DNA of 64,000 bases from NCBI RefSeq assembly GCF_900102525.1, contig NZ_FNBZ01000007.1, positions 124,001 to 188,000 on the forward strand, given 5' to 3'. Position numbers and translations under genes: made by a program. Below are positions 52,521 to 61,828 of the stretch, one piece after another. The DNA is from Allobosea robiniae. Its GTDB lineage: Bacteria > Pseudomonadota > Alphaproteobacteria > Rhizobiales > Beijerinckiaceae. The notes beneath the pieces are model-generated. The model saw only the letters and a list, made by a program, of their open reading frames with translations, was not told the origin of the DNA and made no database searches. The number at the start of each line of letters is the position of its first letter. The stretch's first letter is position 1.

Positions 52521-53333
52521 ATGCCCGTGACCAAGAATGAGCAGGATGAGGGCGAAGGTGGAGCGCTTCATCATGTACAGGGAGCGGCGTCGTTCTCGAA
52601 GTTCATGACGGTGCTGCAGATCATCGCCGATGCCCCTGGAACGCTGAACATCGCCCAGCTGACGAAGCGCGCGCCGTTTCCCAGGGGCACGATCTACCGC
52701 CTCGTTTCGGCGCTCATCGCGGAGGGGCTGGTCACGCAGTCAGGAGAGAATGGAACGTTTCGGCTGGGGCCACGCCTCCTCCAGTTTGCTGCAAAGACCT
52801 GGGAGGACTCCGACCTGCGTACGATCGCAAGGGATTTCCTGGTGTCGCTTCGCGACGCAACGGACGAGGCCGTGCATCTTGCGGTGCCGAGCAACAACCG
52901 GATGGTCTATATAGACAAGCTGGTAGGCTCCAACAGGGTGCAGATGAAAACCAGCATCGGCGGCCAGGTCGAACTTCACTCCACGTCTGTAGGCAAGGCG
53001 TGGCTGTCCGGCCTGCCGGACCAACGACTCCTGGACCTTATCAAGGGCCTGGACCTGAAGCGCTACACGGCCAAGACGTTCACAACACCCGCAGCGCTGC
53101 TCGATGAATTGAAGCGGACGCGTGAGCAAGGGTTCGCGTTCGATGACGAGGAAAACGAGCCGGACATCCGCTGTTTCGGCAGCCCGATCTTCAATCGTTC
53201 GCGGGAGCCTGTCGGGGCAGTCAGTATCAGTATGCCGGTCTATCGGCACGACGAGCGGCGCCACGAGCTCTGCGGAAGGCTGGTGCGTGAAACCGCCCAG
53301 CTCATCAGCGCCGAATTGTCCCGGATGCTATAG
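52521..53333 (+). CDS. IclR family transcriptional regulator
   Basis: The 270-aa regulator has the IclR winged HTH (SFSKFMTVLQIIADAPGTLN, then KRAPFPRGTIYRLVSALIAE) and a GAF-like effector domain (about 95-265) with YIDKLVGSNRVQMKTSIGGQ, STSVGKAWLSG and SISMPVYRHDER. ATG 52521 is used; GTG 52527 has a better spaced GAGG. It probably controls the DctP/ADH/SDR/TRAP cluster through the three TGGACAAT sites. Confidence 0.92.
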   Translation: MPVTKNEQDEGEGGALHHVQGAASFSKFMTVLQIIADAPGTLNIAQLTKRAPFPRGTIYRLVSALIAEGLVTQSGENGTFRLGPRLLQFAAKTWEDSDLRTIARDFLVSLRDATDEAVHLAVPSNNRMVYIDKLVGSNRVQMKTSIGGQVELHSTSVGKAWLSGLPDQRLLDLIKGLDLKRYTAKTFTTPAALLDELKRTREQGFAFDDEENEPDIRCFGSPIFNRSREPVGAVSISMPVYRHDERRHELCGRLVRETAQLISAELSRML

Positions 53334-53505
53334 CGCCGGAGTGTCCGCGCCCCGCGATAAGTGTGATCCGGGCCTGACCACGATCGGTTTCCCGTCCACT
53401 AATGTCTGCGTCCTGGCAAGCTGAAAAGGTCGAATTGTAGCGCTCTCCAGAGGCCACGATGAATTCTCGATGGCGGTACCTGTGGGCGGCACCCTTGCAG
53501 GCCTG

Positions 53506-54123
53506 CTACCCCATGGCGCCCTCGCGACGATCTCCGACAGCATCCTGGTCGAGTAAGGTCACGGCGGTGTCGACGACACCCTCCAGCAGAGACTTCTCCG
53601 GCCGCACCCGTGCCAGCACGCGGACGCCCATCAGTACGCCGAGAAGATGCCGGGCGAGATCCTCGGCAGGACGAGACGACGTGATCGAGCCGCTTGCCCG
53701 GCCTTTCGCGATGCAGGACAGGAAGAAGCCTTCGATTCGGTGGAGTACGTCCGCGACCGCAGCCCGGAAGCCTGGGTCTTCTGGTACGACGTCGAGCGCG
53801 GCATTTACCAGCATACAACCCTTGCACTCCTCGTCCTTGAGCGATCGGGCCAGGATCTCGCGAAAGAAGGCCTCGATCGCTGCTCGCGGCTCCATGGCCT
53901 CGCAGCGCCGGATCCTGTCGCCGATACTGCCCTCGACATAGTGATCGAGCGCGCGACGGTAGATGGCCTGCTTGTCGCCGAATGCGTTGTAGAGGCTCGC
54001 GCCGGTCAAGCCCGTGCGTGAGATCAGGTCGCGGACCGACGTCGCCTCGTAGCCGCGCTTCCAGAAACACTGGACCACCGCATCGAGCACAACCTCTTCG
54101 TCGAATTCCCTGGGCCTACCCAT
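53506..54123 (-). CDS. TetR family transcriptional regulator
   Basis: The 205-aa protein starts MGRPREFDEEVVLDAVVQCF with the HTH TSVRDLISRTGLTGASLYNAFG. The C-terminal ligand domain contains the AEDLARHLLGVLMGVRVLAR segment common in this branch. ATG 54123 is five bases after AGAGGAG and is preferred over ATG 54141. It is divergent from the peroxiredoxin-like gene (about 128 bp between starts), so it likely represses that redox/glutathione operon. Confidence 0.9.
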   Translation of the reverse strand: MGRPREFDEEVVLDAVVQCFWKRGYEATSVRDLISRTGLTGASLYNAFGDKQAIYRRALDHYVEGSIGDRIRRCEAMEPRAAIEAFFREILARSLKDEECKGCMLVNAALDVVPEDPGFRAAVADVLHRIEGFFLSCIAKGRASGSITSSRPAEDLARHLLGVLMGVRVLARVRPEKSLLEGVVDTAVTLLDQDAVGDRREGAMG

Positions 54124-54251
54124 GGTGCTCCTCTGCCGCATCTATCCGCACATTGCCACAGGCAAACTGCGTTGCATTCTAGAACGATCGAACTAAAACT
54201 AGAACCACGCGGCCACACGAATGATGCCGTCGTCGGAAAGGTCGTGCGATC

Positions 54252-54902
54252 ATGAGTCTCGAACAGGATCTGGCGGCTTTCCGAGCCGATTTCATGCGAA
54301 CCGCGCCTGAAGGCCGCGCCGCATTGTACGAGGCGAAAATCGAAGAGCTGCGCGCTTCCTTTGCCCAGGACAAAGCGATCGGCGTTGGTGACCAGGCCCC
54401 AGGCTTCGATCTTCCCGGCATCAACGGCAGCCGGGTCGTAGTGGGCGACCTGCTGCGGCAGGGACCGGTGGTGCTCACCTTCTATCGCGGCGGCTGGTGC
54501 CCTTATTGCAACCTCCAGCTCCGCGCCTATCAGGCGGCTCTTCCGCATATCGCGGCGCTGGGAGCCAGTCTCGTCGCCGTTTCGCCGCAACTTCCCGACA
54601 ACTCGCTCGACACTGTCGAGAAGAACGCGCTCACCTTCGATGTCCTCAGCGATGTCGGGAACGCGGTGGCGAGGAGCTATGGCCTGGTCTACGCCCTGCC
54701 GGCTGAATTGCGCGAGGCACTGCGTTCCAACGACAAGGCGTTGTCGAGGATCAATGGCGACGACAGCTGGGAGCTTCCGGTTCCGGCGACCTATGTGATC
54801 GGCAACGACGGGCGGATTTTGCTCGCCTCGCTCCATGTCGACTACAGGACGCGCCTTGAGCCCGAGGCCATTCTAGCGGCGCTGCGCGCGGCCCGGTCCT
54901 GA
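54252..54902 (+). CDS. Peroxiredoxin-like (AhpC/TSA) protein
   Basis: The 216-aa protein has a helical N-terminal extension (about 1-45) and a thioredoxin fold with GDQAPGFDLPGINGSRVVVG and the active-site block VVLTFYRGGWCPYCNLQLRA (CPYC). LPVPATYVIGNDGRILLASL closes the fold. It should reduce peroxides or act as a thiol oxidoreductase. It is the first gene of a rightward operon with an EamA transporter and two glutathione-linked enzymes. Confidence 0.9.
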   Translation: MSLEQDLAAFRADFMRTAPEGRAALYEAKIEELRASFAQDKAIGVGDQAPGFDLPGINGSRVVVGDLLRQGPVVLTFYRGGWCPYCNLQLRAYQAALPHIAALGASLVAVSPQLPDNSLDTVEKNALTFDVLSDVGNAVARSYGLVYALPAELREALRSNDKALSRINGDDSWELPVPATYVIGNDGRILLASLHVDYRTRLEPEAILAALRAARS

Positions 54903-54905
54903 TCC

Positions 54906-55865
54906 ATGTCCGACTCGCGGACAGTTCCGGCGAAGCTGACTGGCGGAACGGCCCTGCCGCGCCCTCGCGCCGCCGGCATCGCCTGGGCGGCACTCACAGT
55001 GTCAATCTTTTCGGGATGGTTCGTCATCACCCGCTTCAGCGTGACGCGGGAGTTGCGCATCTGGGACATCACGGCGTTGCGCTTCGGGATCGGCGCTCTG
55101 CTTCTAGCTCCGGTCCTCGTCCGGAATCGGACGCGGCTGCCTCGCGCTGCGTGGGGCACGGGCTTCGTGTTCGCGATGCTGTGGGGCGTGCCGTTCGTGC
55201 TGCTCGTCGCGCTTGGTCTCAGCCTCACATCCGCGGCGCAGGCTGCCTCGATCGCCCCGACATTGATGCCGCTCTTCGCGGGCCTGTTCGCCTGGGCGTT
55301 CCTTGGGGAGATCCAGGGCTGGCGGCGCTGGGGCGGATATGCAGCCATCCTCGCCGGATTGTCGCTGCTCCTGCTGGCCGGCGCGGCGTCAAGCGGGCCG
55401 CCGAGCGCGGCCGGCATAGGCGCGCTTGCGGCCGCCGCGGCGATGTGGGCGGTCTACACGCTCCTCTTCCGCCGCAGCGGCCTCGCACCGATCGAGTCGG
55501 CTGCGCTGATCTGCTTCTGGTCGGCCGTGCTCTTTCTGCCGGTCTATGGGCTCGGCGGTCTCAGCCGGCTCGGCCATGCCGGAGCGGGCGAGATCGCGCT
55601 GCAGGCCGTCTATCAGGGCGTGCTGATGAGCGGGGTCGCGATCTTCACCTTCAACCGCGCCGTCTCGCTGCTGGGTTCCTCCGCCGCCACGGCGATCATC
55701 GCGCTCATCCCCACGATCGCCTCGCTCCTCGCCATTCCGATCCTGGGCGAGCACCCGTCGCCGGCCGAGGGCGCGGCGATCGCCGTCATCGTCGCCGGGG
55801 TCCTGCTCGCCGCCCGGCGGCCCGGCCCGCCCGAACCGTCCGATCAACGAAGGGAAAACCGATGA
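54906..55865 (+). CDS. EamA/DMT family transporter
   Basis: The 319-aa membrane protein has ten predicted spans in two EamA repeats; GWFVITRFSVTRELRIWDIT and ALRFGIGALLLAPVLV belong to the first. The second includes GVAIFTFNRAVSLLGSSAAT and LIPTIASLLAIPILGEHPSP. The substrate is unknown. It starts 3 bp after the peroxiredoxin-like gene and overlaps the GST gene by 4 bp. Confidence 0.9.
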   Translation: MSDSRTVPAKLTGGTALPRPRAAGIAWAALTVSIFSGWFVITRFSVTRELRIWDITALRFGIGALLLAPVLVRNRTRLPRAAWGTGFVFAMLWGVPFVLLVALGLSLTSAAQAASIAPTLMPLFAGLFAWAFLGEIQGWRRWGGYAAILAGLSLLLLAGAASSGPPSAAGIGALAAAAAMWAVYTLLFRRSGLAPIESAALICFWSAVLFLPVYGLGGLSRLGHAGAGEIALQAVYQGVLMSGVAIFTFNRAVSLLGSSAATAIIALIPTIASLLAIPILGEHPSPAEGAAIAVIVAGVLLAARRPGPPEPSDQRRENR

Positions 55866-56566
55866 TCCGCTTCTATTTTCATCCCACGCCCAACCCCGCG
55901 AAGGTCGCGCTGTTCCTGGAAGAGGCAGGGCTGCCCTATGAGACGATTCCCGTCGATACGAGCAAGGGCGAGCAGCACCTGCCCGCCTTCCGTGCCGTCA
56001 ATCCGAACGGCAAGGTGCCGGCCATCGTCGACACGGAGGGGCCAGGCGGCCGGGAGGCCCGCGTATTCGATTCCACTGCGATCCTGCTCTATCTCGCCGA
56101 CAAGACCGGACGGTTTCTCGGCACTGCCGAAGACCGGCCGGAGCTGCTCTCCTGGCTCCTGTTCATCGCCTCCGGCCTCGGCCCGTTTTCGGGACAGGCG
56201 GTGCATTTCCAGTTCGCCGCGCAGGAAGGGCTCGACTATGCCTTGAACCGCTATCGCCGCGAGGCGGAGCGCCACTATCAGGTGCTCGACGAACACCTTG
56301 CCGGACGCAGCTACATCGTCGGCGAGACCTATACGATTGCCGACATGTCGGCCTGGGGCTGGCTCGATCGCGCCTCCCGCGTCCTCAAGGGAGCCGAGGA
56401 TCCGCTCGCGCCGTTCCCCAATCTCAAGCGTCTGTTCGAAAGCGTCGATGCGCGGCCGGCGGTCGCGCGGGCTCGCGCGGTCGGGCAGGATCATGCCTTC
56501 AAGCAGATCCGCGACGAGGAGGCGAAGCGCGCGCTCTTCCCCTCGAACTATCCCCCTGCGGCCTGA
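55862..56566 (+). CDS. Glutathione S-transferase family protein
   Basis: The 234-aa protein has a thioredoxin-like N-terminal domain (MIRFYFHPTPNPAKVALFLE, then NPNGKVPAIVDTEGPG and FDSTAILLYLADKTG). The helical C-terminal domain contains YIVGETYTIADMSAWGWLDR, the N-capping box of GSTs. It starts at ATG 55862 inside the stop of the EamA gene. It probably conjugates or reduces electrophiles with glutathione, as part of the TetR-linked unit. Confidence 0.91.
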   Translation: MIRFYFHPTPNPAKVALFLEEAGLPYETIPVDTSKGEQHLPAFRAVNPNGKVPAIVDTEGPGGREARVFDSTAILLYLADKTGRFLGTAEDRPELLSWLLFIASGLGPFSGQAVHFQFAAQEGLDYALNRYRREAERHYQVLDEHLAGRSYIVGETYTIADMSAWGWLDRASRVLKGAEDPLAPFPNLKRLFESVDARPAVARARAVGQDHAFKQIRDEEAKRALFPSNYPPAA

Positions 56567-56589
56567 AGCCGAAGCCTGGAGATCAATCC

Positions 56590-57462
56590 ATGAGCGACAC
56601 AACCGATTACGTTCCGCCGAAGGTCTGGACCTGGGACAAGGCCAGCGGCGGCCGCTTCGCCAACATCAACCGCCCTATCGCCGGCCCGACCCATGAAAAG
56701 GAGCTGCCCGTCGGCAAGCACCCCCTGCAGCTCTATTCGCTGGGAACCCCGAACGGCATCAAGGTCACGGTGATGCTGGAGGAATTGCTGGCTGCCGGCC
56801 ACAAGGGCGCCGAGTACGATGCCTGGCTGATCAAGATCGGCGATGGCGACCAGTTCGGCTCCGGCTTCGTCGAGTTCAATCCGAACTCGAAGATTCCCGC
56901 GCTCATGGACCGCAGCGGGCCGACCCCGATCCGTATCTTCGAATCCGGCGCGATCCTGGTGCATCTCGCCGAGAAGTTCGGCGCTTTCCTGCCGCAGGAA
57001 CAGCCGGCGCGGGCGGAGACCCTGTCCTGGCTGTTCTGGCAGATGGGCTCGGCGCCGTTCCTCGGCGGCGGCTTCGGCCACTTCTACGCGTATGCGCCGA
57101 CCAAGCTCGAATACCCGATCAACCGCTACGCCATGGAGGTGAAGCGCCAGCTCGACGTGCTCGACCGGCGCCTCGCCGACAACGCGTTCATCGCGGGCGA
57201 CGCCTACACGATCGCGGACATGGCGATCTGGCCCTGGTATGGTGGGCTGGTTTTGGGCTGGCAGTACGGCGCGGCCGAATTCCTCTCCGTGCAGGACTAC
57301 AAGAACGTCGTCCGCTGGGCCGAGCAGCTCTTTGCCCGGCCGGCCGTGAAGCGAGGCCGGATGGTCAACCGCGTGGTCGGCGACCCGTCCGAGCAACTCC
57401 ACGAGCGTCACGACGCCGGCGACTTCGAGACCCGGACCCAGGACAAGCTTGCAGGGGCATAG
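56590..57462 (+). CDS. yghU: Glutathione-dependent disulfide-bond oxidoreductase YghU
   Basis: The 290-aa protein matches YghU: the N-terminal extension (YVPPKVWTWDKASGGRFANI, NRPIAGPTHEKELPVGKHPL) precedes the thioredoxin-like domain (LYSLGTPNGIKVTVMLEELL). GDGDQFGSGFVEFNPNSKIP is also characteristic. The C-terminal helical domain contains FIAGDAYTIADMAIWPWYGG. YghU-type enzymes reduce disulfides using two glutathiones. It follows the GST gene by 23 bp. Confidence 0.93.
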   Translation: MSDTTDYVPPKVWTWDKASGGRFANINRPIAGPTHEKELPVGKHPLQLYSLGTPNGIKVTVMLEELLAAGHKGAEYDAWLIKIGDGDQFGSGFVEFNPNSKIPALMDRSGPTPIRIFESGAILVHLAEKFGAFLPQEQPARAETLSWLFWQMGSAPFLGGGFGHFYAYAPTKLEYPINRYAMEVKRQLDVLDRRLADNAFIAGDAYTIADMAIWPWYGGLVLGWQYGAAEFLSVQDYKNVVRWAEQLFARPAVKRGRMVNRVVGDPSEQLHERHDAGDFETRTQDKLAGA

Positions 57463-57557
57463 CCTTCAGCCGCGGCGAGATAGGCACCGGCGGCAACGCA
57501 GCCGCCGGTGGTGCCGGCAAACTCACAATCGATAGAGAATCACGAGGGGAACACCCG

Positions 57558-58178
57558 ATGCTGAAGATTCTGGGGCGCCTGAGCTCGGTGAATGTCCAGA
57601 AGGTGGTGTGGGCGGCCGGCGAAACGGGGCAGGCGTTCGAGCGGATCGACATCGGCGGTCCGTTCGGTGGCAACCGCGAGCCGGCCTATCTGGCGAAGAA
57701 TCCCAACGGACAGGTGCCGGTCCTTGAGTATGGCGACGTCCATATCTGGGAATCGAACGCCATCGTCCGATACATCGCGGCGCGATACGGCCGGGATACG
57801 ATCTGGGAAGAGGATCCGGCCAAGCGCAGCGAGGGCGACCGCTGGATGGACTGGGCCCTGGGCGAGCTGCAACGGGTGATGGTGCCGGCGTTCTGGGGCT
57901 TGATGCGCGAGCCGGCGACGGCCGATCCCACCGCGATCGCCAATTCGATCACACGGACCGAGCATTGCCTGGATATGCTCGAGGCTCATCTCGCCAAGGG
58001 TCGGAGCTATGTCGACGGCGATCGTTTCGGGATGGCCGAAATCGTGCTGGGTCCCAGCGTGCATCGCTGGCTGAATATGCCTGTGACACGCGCGCCGCGA
58101 CCCCGGTTGCAACGATGGTACGAAACCATCGCGGCGCGCGAGGCGGCACAAGTCGCTCTTCCGCTCCCAATCGCATAA
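57558..58178 (+). CDS. Glutathione S-transferase
   Basis: The 206-aa protein begins MLKILGRLSSVNVQKVVWAA with the Ser-containing active-site region of bacterial GSTs. It continues NPNGQVPVLEYGDVHIWESN and, in the helical domain, YVDGDRFGMAEIVLGPSVHR. It lies 95 bp after yghU in the same orientation, with GAGGGG about 10 bases before the ATG. It probably belongs to the same detoxification set, either as the last gene of the operon or from its own promoter. Confidence 0.91.
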   Translation: MLKILGRLSSVNVQKVVWAAGETGQAFERIDIGGPFGGNREPAYLAKNPNGQVPVLEYGDVHIWESNAIVRYIAARYGRDTIWEEDPAKRSEGDRWMDWALGELQRVMVPAFWGLMREPATADPTAIANSITRTEHCLDMLEAHLAKGRSYVDGDRFGMAEIVLGPSVHRWLNMPVTRAPRPRLQRWYETIAAREAAQVALPLPIA

Positions 58179-58612
58179 AAAGCTATATGAACGTGCGCAT
58201 TTGACTAGCGCATGAGCCGTAAAAGTTGTGCCGAGGGCCGGTATTGAGCGATCTACGACCGGTCGCCAAGCTTGCTCTGTAATGTCCGCTTCCGGGCGAT
58301 TGCCCAATGTCGGGTTGTGGCGCTAGGCGGCGGCGATAAAGGATCGATACAGAACGCAGAGTGCCGCTCCGAGAACGAAAGCTAACAGGCGCCAGAAGAG
58401 TATACCAGTGGCCGATTTTCTCACCAGAGCCCGTCACGATGCCCGCTGCCGGCCTAAGGCAACTTCGACGTAGGCCGATGCACTACCGTGAAGATACAGT
58501 GAGTTACGGTTCGGCCTAAGGGGAAAACAATGGGGATACGTCAGCGGGGTTGAGTGCGGGTATAACGGCGGCGAGCGCGACAGGCGCAGTCCCGCCCTCC
58601 AGAGGACCTGCC
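58179..58612. other. Intergenic region before dipZ-like gene
   Basis: This 434-bp gap contains one copy of the dispersed repeat (58281-58323). Near the dipZ end, GGCCTAAGG occurs twice (58451 and 58513) with an inverted TAGGCCGA at 58471, so it may include a regulatory site. No gene is evident. Confidence 0.35.
58281..58323. repeat. Dispersed ~42-bp repeat, copy 3
   Basis: AATGTCCGCTTCCGGGC, GATT, GCCC, then AATGTCGGGTTGTGGCGC. The central GGGC/GCCC forms a small hairpin. Ends and spacing match the copies at 35441 and 37447. Confidence 0.6.
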
Positions 58613-60370
58613 ATGACCCTGTTCGTCGCCTCCTATCTTGCTGGCGTGCTGACCATCCTCAGCCCTTGCATCTTGCCGATCCTGCCCTTCGTCTTATCCC
58701 GCGCCGGGCAATCCTTCAGCCGCAGCGCGCTGCCGATGCTGGTCGCGATGGCGATGACCTTCGCGGCCGTCGCCAGTATCGCCGCGATCGGAGGAAGCTG
58801 GGTCGTGCAGGCCAACGAGGCCGGGCGCTACGCGGCGCTCGCGTTGCTGGCCATCTTCGGCGTGACCCTGATCTCGCCGCGCGCAGCCATCTTCCTGAAC
58901 CGCCCTCTGGTCGTGCTTGGAGAGCGGCTGTCCGTCGAAAGCGCCGGCAGGACGCGATCCATCGGCGGCTCCCTGCTCCTCGGCGTCGCGACCGGCCTGC
59001 TCTGGGCGCCCTGCGCAGGGCCGATCCTCGGCCTCGTGCTGACCGGTGCCGCATTGCATGGCGCCAATACCGGCACGGTCCTGCTTCTGGTCGCCTATGC
59101 GGCGGGAGCCGCGACCTCGCTCGCACTTGCCTTGCGCGCAGGCGGCGAGGCTCTGACGGTGATGAAGCGTGGGCTGGGTGCTGGAGAGCGCCTGCGCCGG
59201 GGTGTGGGGGGCGCGGTGCTGGCGAGCGTGTTGGCGATCGGCTTCGGGCTCGATACCGGCCTGCTGACCCGGTTGTCCTTCGCAGCGACGGCCGGCGTCG
59301 AGCAAGGCCTCCTCGACAGGCTTGGCCGCGATGGCACTGCGTCGCTGCGCATCGCAGAGAATGGCGGCACCGCGATGCCGGCCCAGCCCTATCGCAGCAG
59401 GCTGCCCGATTTCGGCGCGGCGCCGGGCTTCGAGGGAGCGGTGAACTGGCTCAATGGAGCGCCCCTCGAGGCTAAGGAACTACGGGGCAAGGTGGTCCTT
59501 GTGAACTTCTGGACCTATTCCTGCATCAACTGCATCCGCACCTTGCCTTATGTCCGTGCCTGGGCGGAGAAGTACCGGGATCAGGGCCTCGTCGTAGTCG
59601 GCGTCCACACCCCGGAATTCGCCTTCGAGAAGAAGGTCGAGAACATCCGGCAGGCTGCGGCCCGGTTCGGGATCGATTATCCGATCGCCGTCGACAACGA
59701 TTTCCGGATCTGGCGCGCCTTCCGCAACAGCTATTGGCCGGCGATCTATCTCGTCGATGCGCAGGGCCGGGTCCGTCACAGCCAGTTCGGCGAGGGTGGC
59801 GAGGCGCTCTCGGAGCGAGCCCTGCAGGACCTTCTGGCGGAAGCCGCAGGCAGCCGCAAGGCGGCGGCGGGCCTCGCGACGCCGCAGGCATCGGGAGCCC
59901 AGGCCGCGCCGGACCTCGCCAACGTCCGCTCGGGCGAAGCCTACCTCGGCTATTCCAAGGCGTCGGGCTTCGCTTCCCCGGAAGGGATCACGGGCGATCG
60001 GCCGCAGGATTACAGCACCGGCAAGCTTCGGCTCAACCAATGGGGGCTCAGCGGCAACTGGACGATCGGGGCGGAGAGCGCCCGGCTCTCTCGGGCGGGC
60101 GGCGGCATCGCCTTCCGCTTCAGCGCGCGCGATCTACACCTCGTGCTCGGGCCCGGCCCCGACGGGCGGCCGATCCGCTTCCAGGTCAGCGTCGACGGCG
60201 CGCCGCCTGCCGCCGACCATGGAGTCGATATCGACGCGTCCGGCAACGGCACGGTCTCGGAAACCCGGCTCTACCAGCTCGTCCGCCAGTTCGGCACGGT
60301 CCGGGAGCACGTCTTCGAAATCCGCTTCCTCGATGCGGGAACGGAGGCCTATGCGTTCACCTTCGGGTGA
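58613..60370 (+). CDS. DipZ-like cytochrome c biogenesis / thiol-disulfide protein
   Basis: The 585-aa protein joins a CcdA-type membrane domain (GVLTILSPCILPILPFVLSR with the conserved Cys-Pro region, and GLLWAPCAGPILGLVLTGAA) to a periplasmic thioredoxin-like domain. That domain carries the FWTYSCINCIRTLPYVRAW active site (CxxC), and a C-terminal beta domain (about 430-585) follows, as in DipZ. It would move electrons from cytoplasmic thioredoxin to periplasmic thiols. ATG 58613 has AGAGGA 8 bases upstream. Confidence 0.92.
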   Translation: MTLFVASYLAGVLTILSPCILPILPFVLSRAGQSFSRSALPMLVAMAMTFAAVASIAAIGGSWVVQANEAGRYAALALLAIFGVTLISPRAAIFLNRPLVVLGERLSVESAGRTRSIGGSLLLGVATGLLWAPCAGPILGLVLTGAALHGANTGTVLLLVAYAAGAATSLALALRAGGEALTVMKRGLGAGERLRRGVGGAVLASVLAIGFGLDTGLLTRLSFAATAGVEQGLLDRLGRDGTASLRIAENGGTAMPAQPYRSRLPDFGAAPGFEGAVNWLNGAPLEAKELRGKVVLVNFWTYSCINCIRTLPYVRAWAEKYRDQGLVVVGVHTPEFAFEKKVENIRQAAARFGIDYPIAVDNDFRIWRAFRNSYWPAIYLVDAQGRVRHSQFGEGGEALSERALQDLLAEAAGSRKAAAGLATPQASGAQAAPDLANVRSGEAYLGYSKASGFASPEGITGDRPQDYSTGKLRLNQWGLSGNWTIGAESARLSRAGGGIAFRFSARDLHLVLGPGPDGRPIRFQVSVDGAPPAADHGVDIDASGNGTVSETRLYQLVRQFGTVREHVFEIRFLDAGTEAYAFTFG

Positions 60371-60406
60371 ACGCGCTTCCCTGCCGTAGCAGCGGCCATC
60401 GAAAAA

Positions 60407-60432
60407 GGCGCCCCGGCTTTCGCCGGGGCGCC
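60407..60432. terminator. Bidirectional terminator between dipZ-like and hydrolase genes
   Basis: An 11-bp GC stem (GGCGCCCCGGC/GCCGGGGCGCC, loop TTTC) has AAAAA on its left, which reads as a T tract on the minus strand, and TCTTGTATT on its right. It lies between two convergent genes and can serve both. Confidence 0.8.
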
Positions 60433-60468
60433 TCTTGTATTGGCGTGTCTGGTTTTGGCTACGCTGTT

Positions 60469-61506
60469 TCAGAGCTTGTCGGCGTCGAGGATCGCCTGCG
60501 CGAACTCCCGCGGCGCCTCCTGCGGCGGGTTGTGCCCGATGCCGCCCTTGAACAGCCGGTGCTCGTACTTGCCCGTGAAGCGCCTGGCATAGGCCGCCGG
60601 CTCCGGATGCGGAGCACCGTTAGCATCGCCCTCGATGGTGATGGTCGGCACGCCGATGCTCGGGAAGGCGGCGAGCTTCTGTTCCAGCGCATCGAATTGC
60701 GGCTCGCCCTGTGCGAGTCCGAGGCGCCAGCGGTAGTTGTGGATCGAGATCGCGACATGGTCGGGATTGTCGAGGGCAACGGCCGAGCGCGCGAAGGTCG
60801 CGTCGTCGAACTTCCATTGCGGCGAGGCGAGCTCCCAGATCAGCCGGGCGAAGTCATGGGTGTACTTGGCATAGCCGGCCGCACCGCGCTCGGTGGCGAA
60901 ATAGAACTGGTACCACCACTGCAACTCGGCCTTGGGCGGCAAGGGAGGCTTGTTCGCCTCCTGGCTGCCGATCAGGTAACCGCTGACCGAGACTAGCGCC
61001 TTGACGCGTTCGGGCCAGAGAGCGGCGATGATATCGGCGGTGCGCGCACCCCAATCATAGCCGCCGATGAGCGCCTTCTCGATCTTCAGCGCATCCATGA
61101 AGGCGATGATGTCGGTCGCGAGCGCGCCCTGCTGGCCGTTGCGCGGGGTATCCGCCGAGAGGAATCGGGTAGTGCCGTAGCCGCGCAGATGCGGCACGAG
61201 CACCCGGTACCCGGCCTTGGCCAGGATCGGCGCGACATCGACATAGCTATGGATGTCATAGGGCCAGCCATGCAGCAGCACCACCGGCGGACCGTCGGCC
61301 GGCCCGTCTTCGGCATAGCCGGTATCGAGCACGCCGGCCTTCACCTGCTTCAAGGACGCGAAGGCGATGCGGCCGCCCGATCCGGCGGCCGGAGAAGGGA
61401 CGCTCTGGGCGTGGCCGCCGCCGATCGCGGCGAATGGTGCAAGCGCGGCTCCCAGCGCCAGCGCGCTCAGGAGGCTGCGGCGAGGATGGTCGATCTGTTC
61501 TGACAT
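60469..61506 (-). CDS. Exported alpha/beta hydrolase (epoxide hydrolase-like)
   Basis: The 345-aa precursor has a Tat-like signal (HPRRSLLSALALGAALAPFA). The alpha/beta hydrolase domain shows the oxyanion-hole motif VVLLHGWPYDIHSYVDVAPI, the nucleophile elbow ALIGGYDWGARTADIIAALW with Asp as nucleophile, and the catalytic His in FKGGIGHNPPQEAPREFAQA. An Asp nucleophile fits epoxide hydrolases or haloalkane dehalogenases rather than esterases. ATG 61506 is chosen because the signal starts there. It is divergent from the Ohr gene. Confidence 0.89.
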   Translation of the reverse strand: MSEQIDHPRRSLLSALALGAALAPFAAIGGGHAQSVPSPAAGSGGRIAFASLKQVKAGVLDTGYAEDGPADGPPVVLLHGWPYDIHSYVDVAPILAKAGYRVLVPHLRGYGTTRFLSADTPRNGQQGALATDIIAFMDALKIEKALIGGYDWGARTADIIAALWPERVKALVSVSGYLIGSQEANKPPLPPKAELQWWYQFYFATERGAAGYAKYTHDFARLIWELASPQWKFDDATFARSAVALDNPDHVAISIHNYRWRLGLAQGEPQFDALEQKLAAFPSIGVPTITIEGDANGAPHPEPAAYARRFTGKYEHRLFKGGIGHNPPQEAPREFAQAILDADKL

Positions 61507-61828
61507 GGCTCTGTTTCCTGTTGCGAGACATCGCAACGTGATGAGCCCCGGCGGCTGTATCTCCGCTGTTTCGACGATAGCGGGAATTGTAAGCTTTCCC
61601 CCGTTTGGGGAGCGAGTATACAGGCGGATACAATCCGCTCGCCTTCCGAAGGCTCGCCGCGGATGTCGATGCGGACCGTGAGCACCACTGCGTTGTGCAA
61701 CATGTCCGACCATGGCGGGCATACGTTGCGATACAAATCGGCCGATCCGCAAAACAATCCGGACATCTCGGCTTGGGAAAAGCTTCACACCCGCCGCCAC
61801 TGATGGCAGCGCAGAGATGGAGCGTTCC
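61507..61828. promoter_or_regulatory. Divergent region between hydrolase and Ohr genes
   Basis: This 322-bp gap must carry promoters for both neighbours. No clear OhrR/MarR-type inverted repeat stands out by eye, and no regulator gene is adjacent. Confidence 0.3.

Noticed and set aside
58451..58521. GGCCTAAGG direct repeats with inverted TAGGCCGA before dipZ as an operator
   Set aside because: Arms are short and spacing irregular; could be chance, so only mentioned in the intergenic note.
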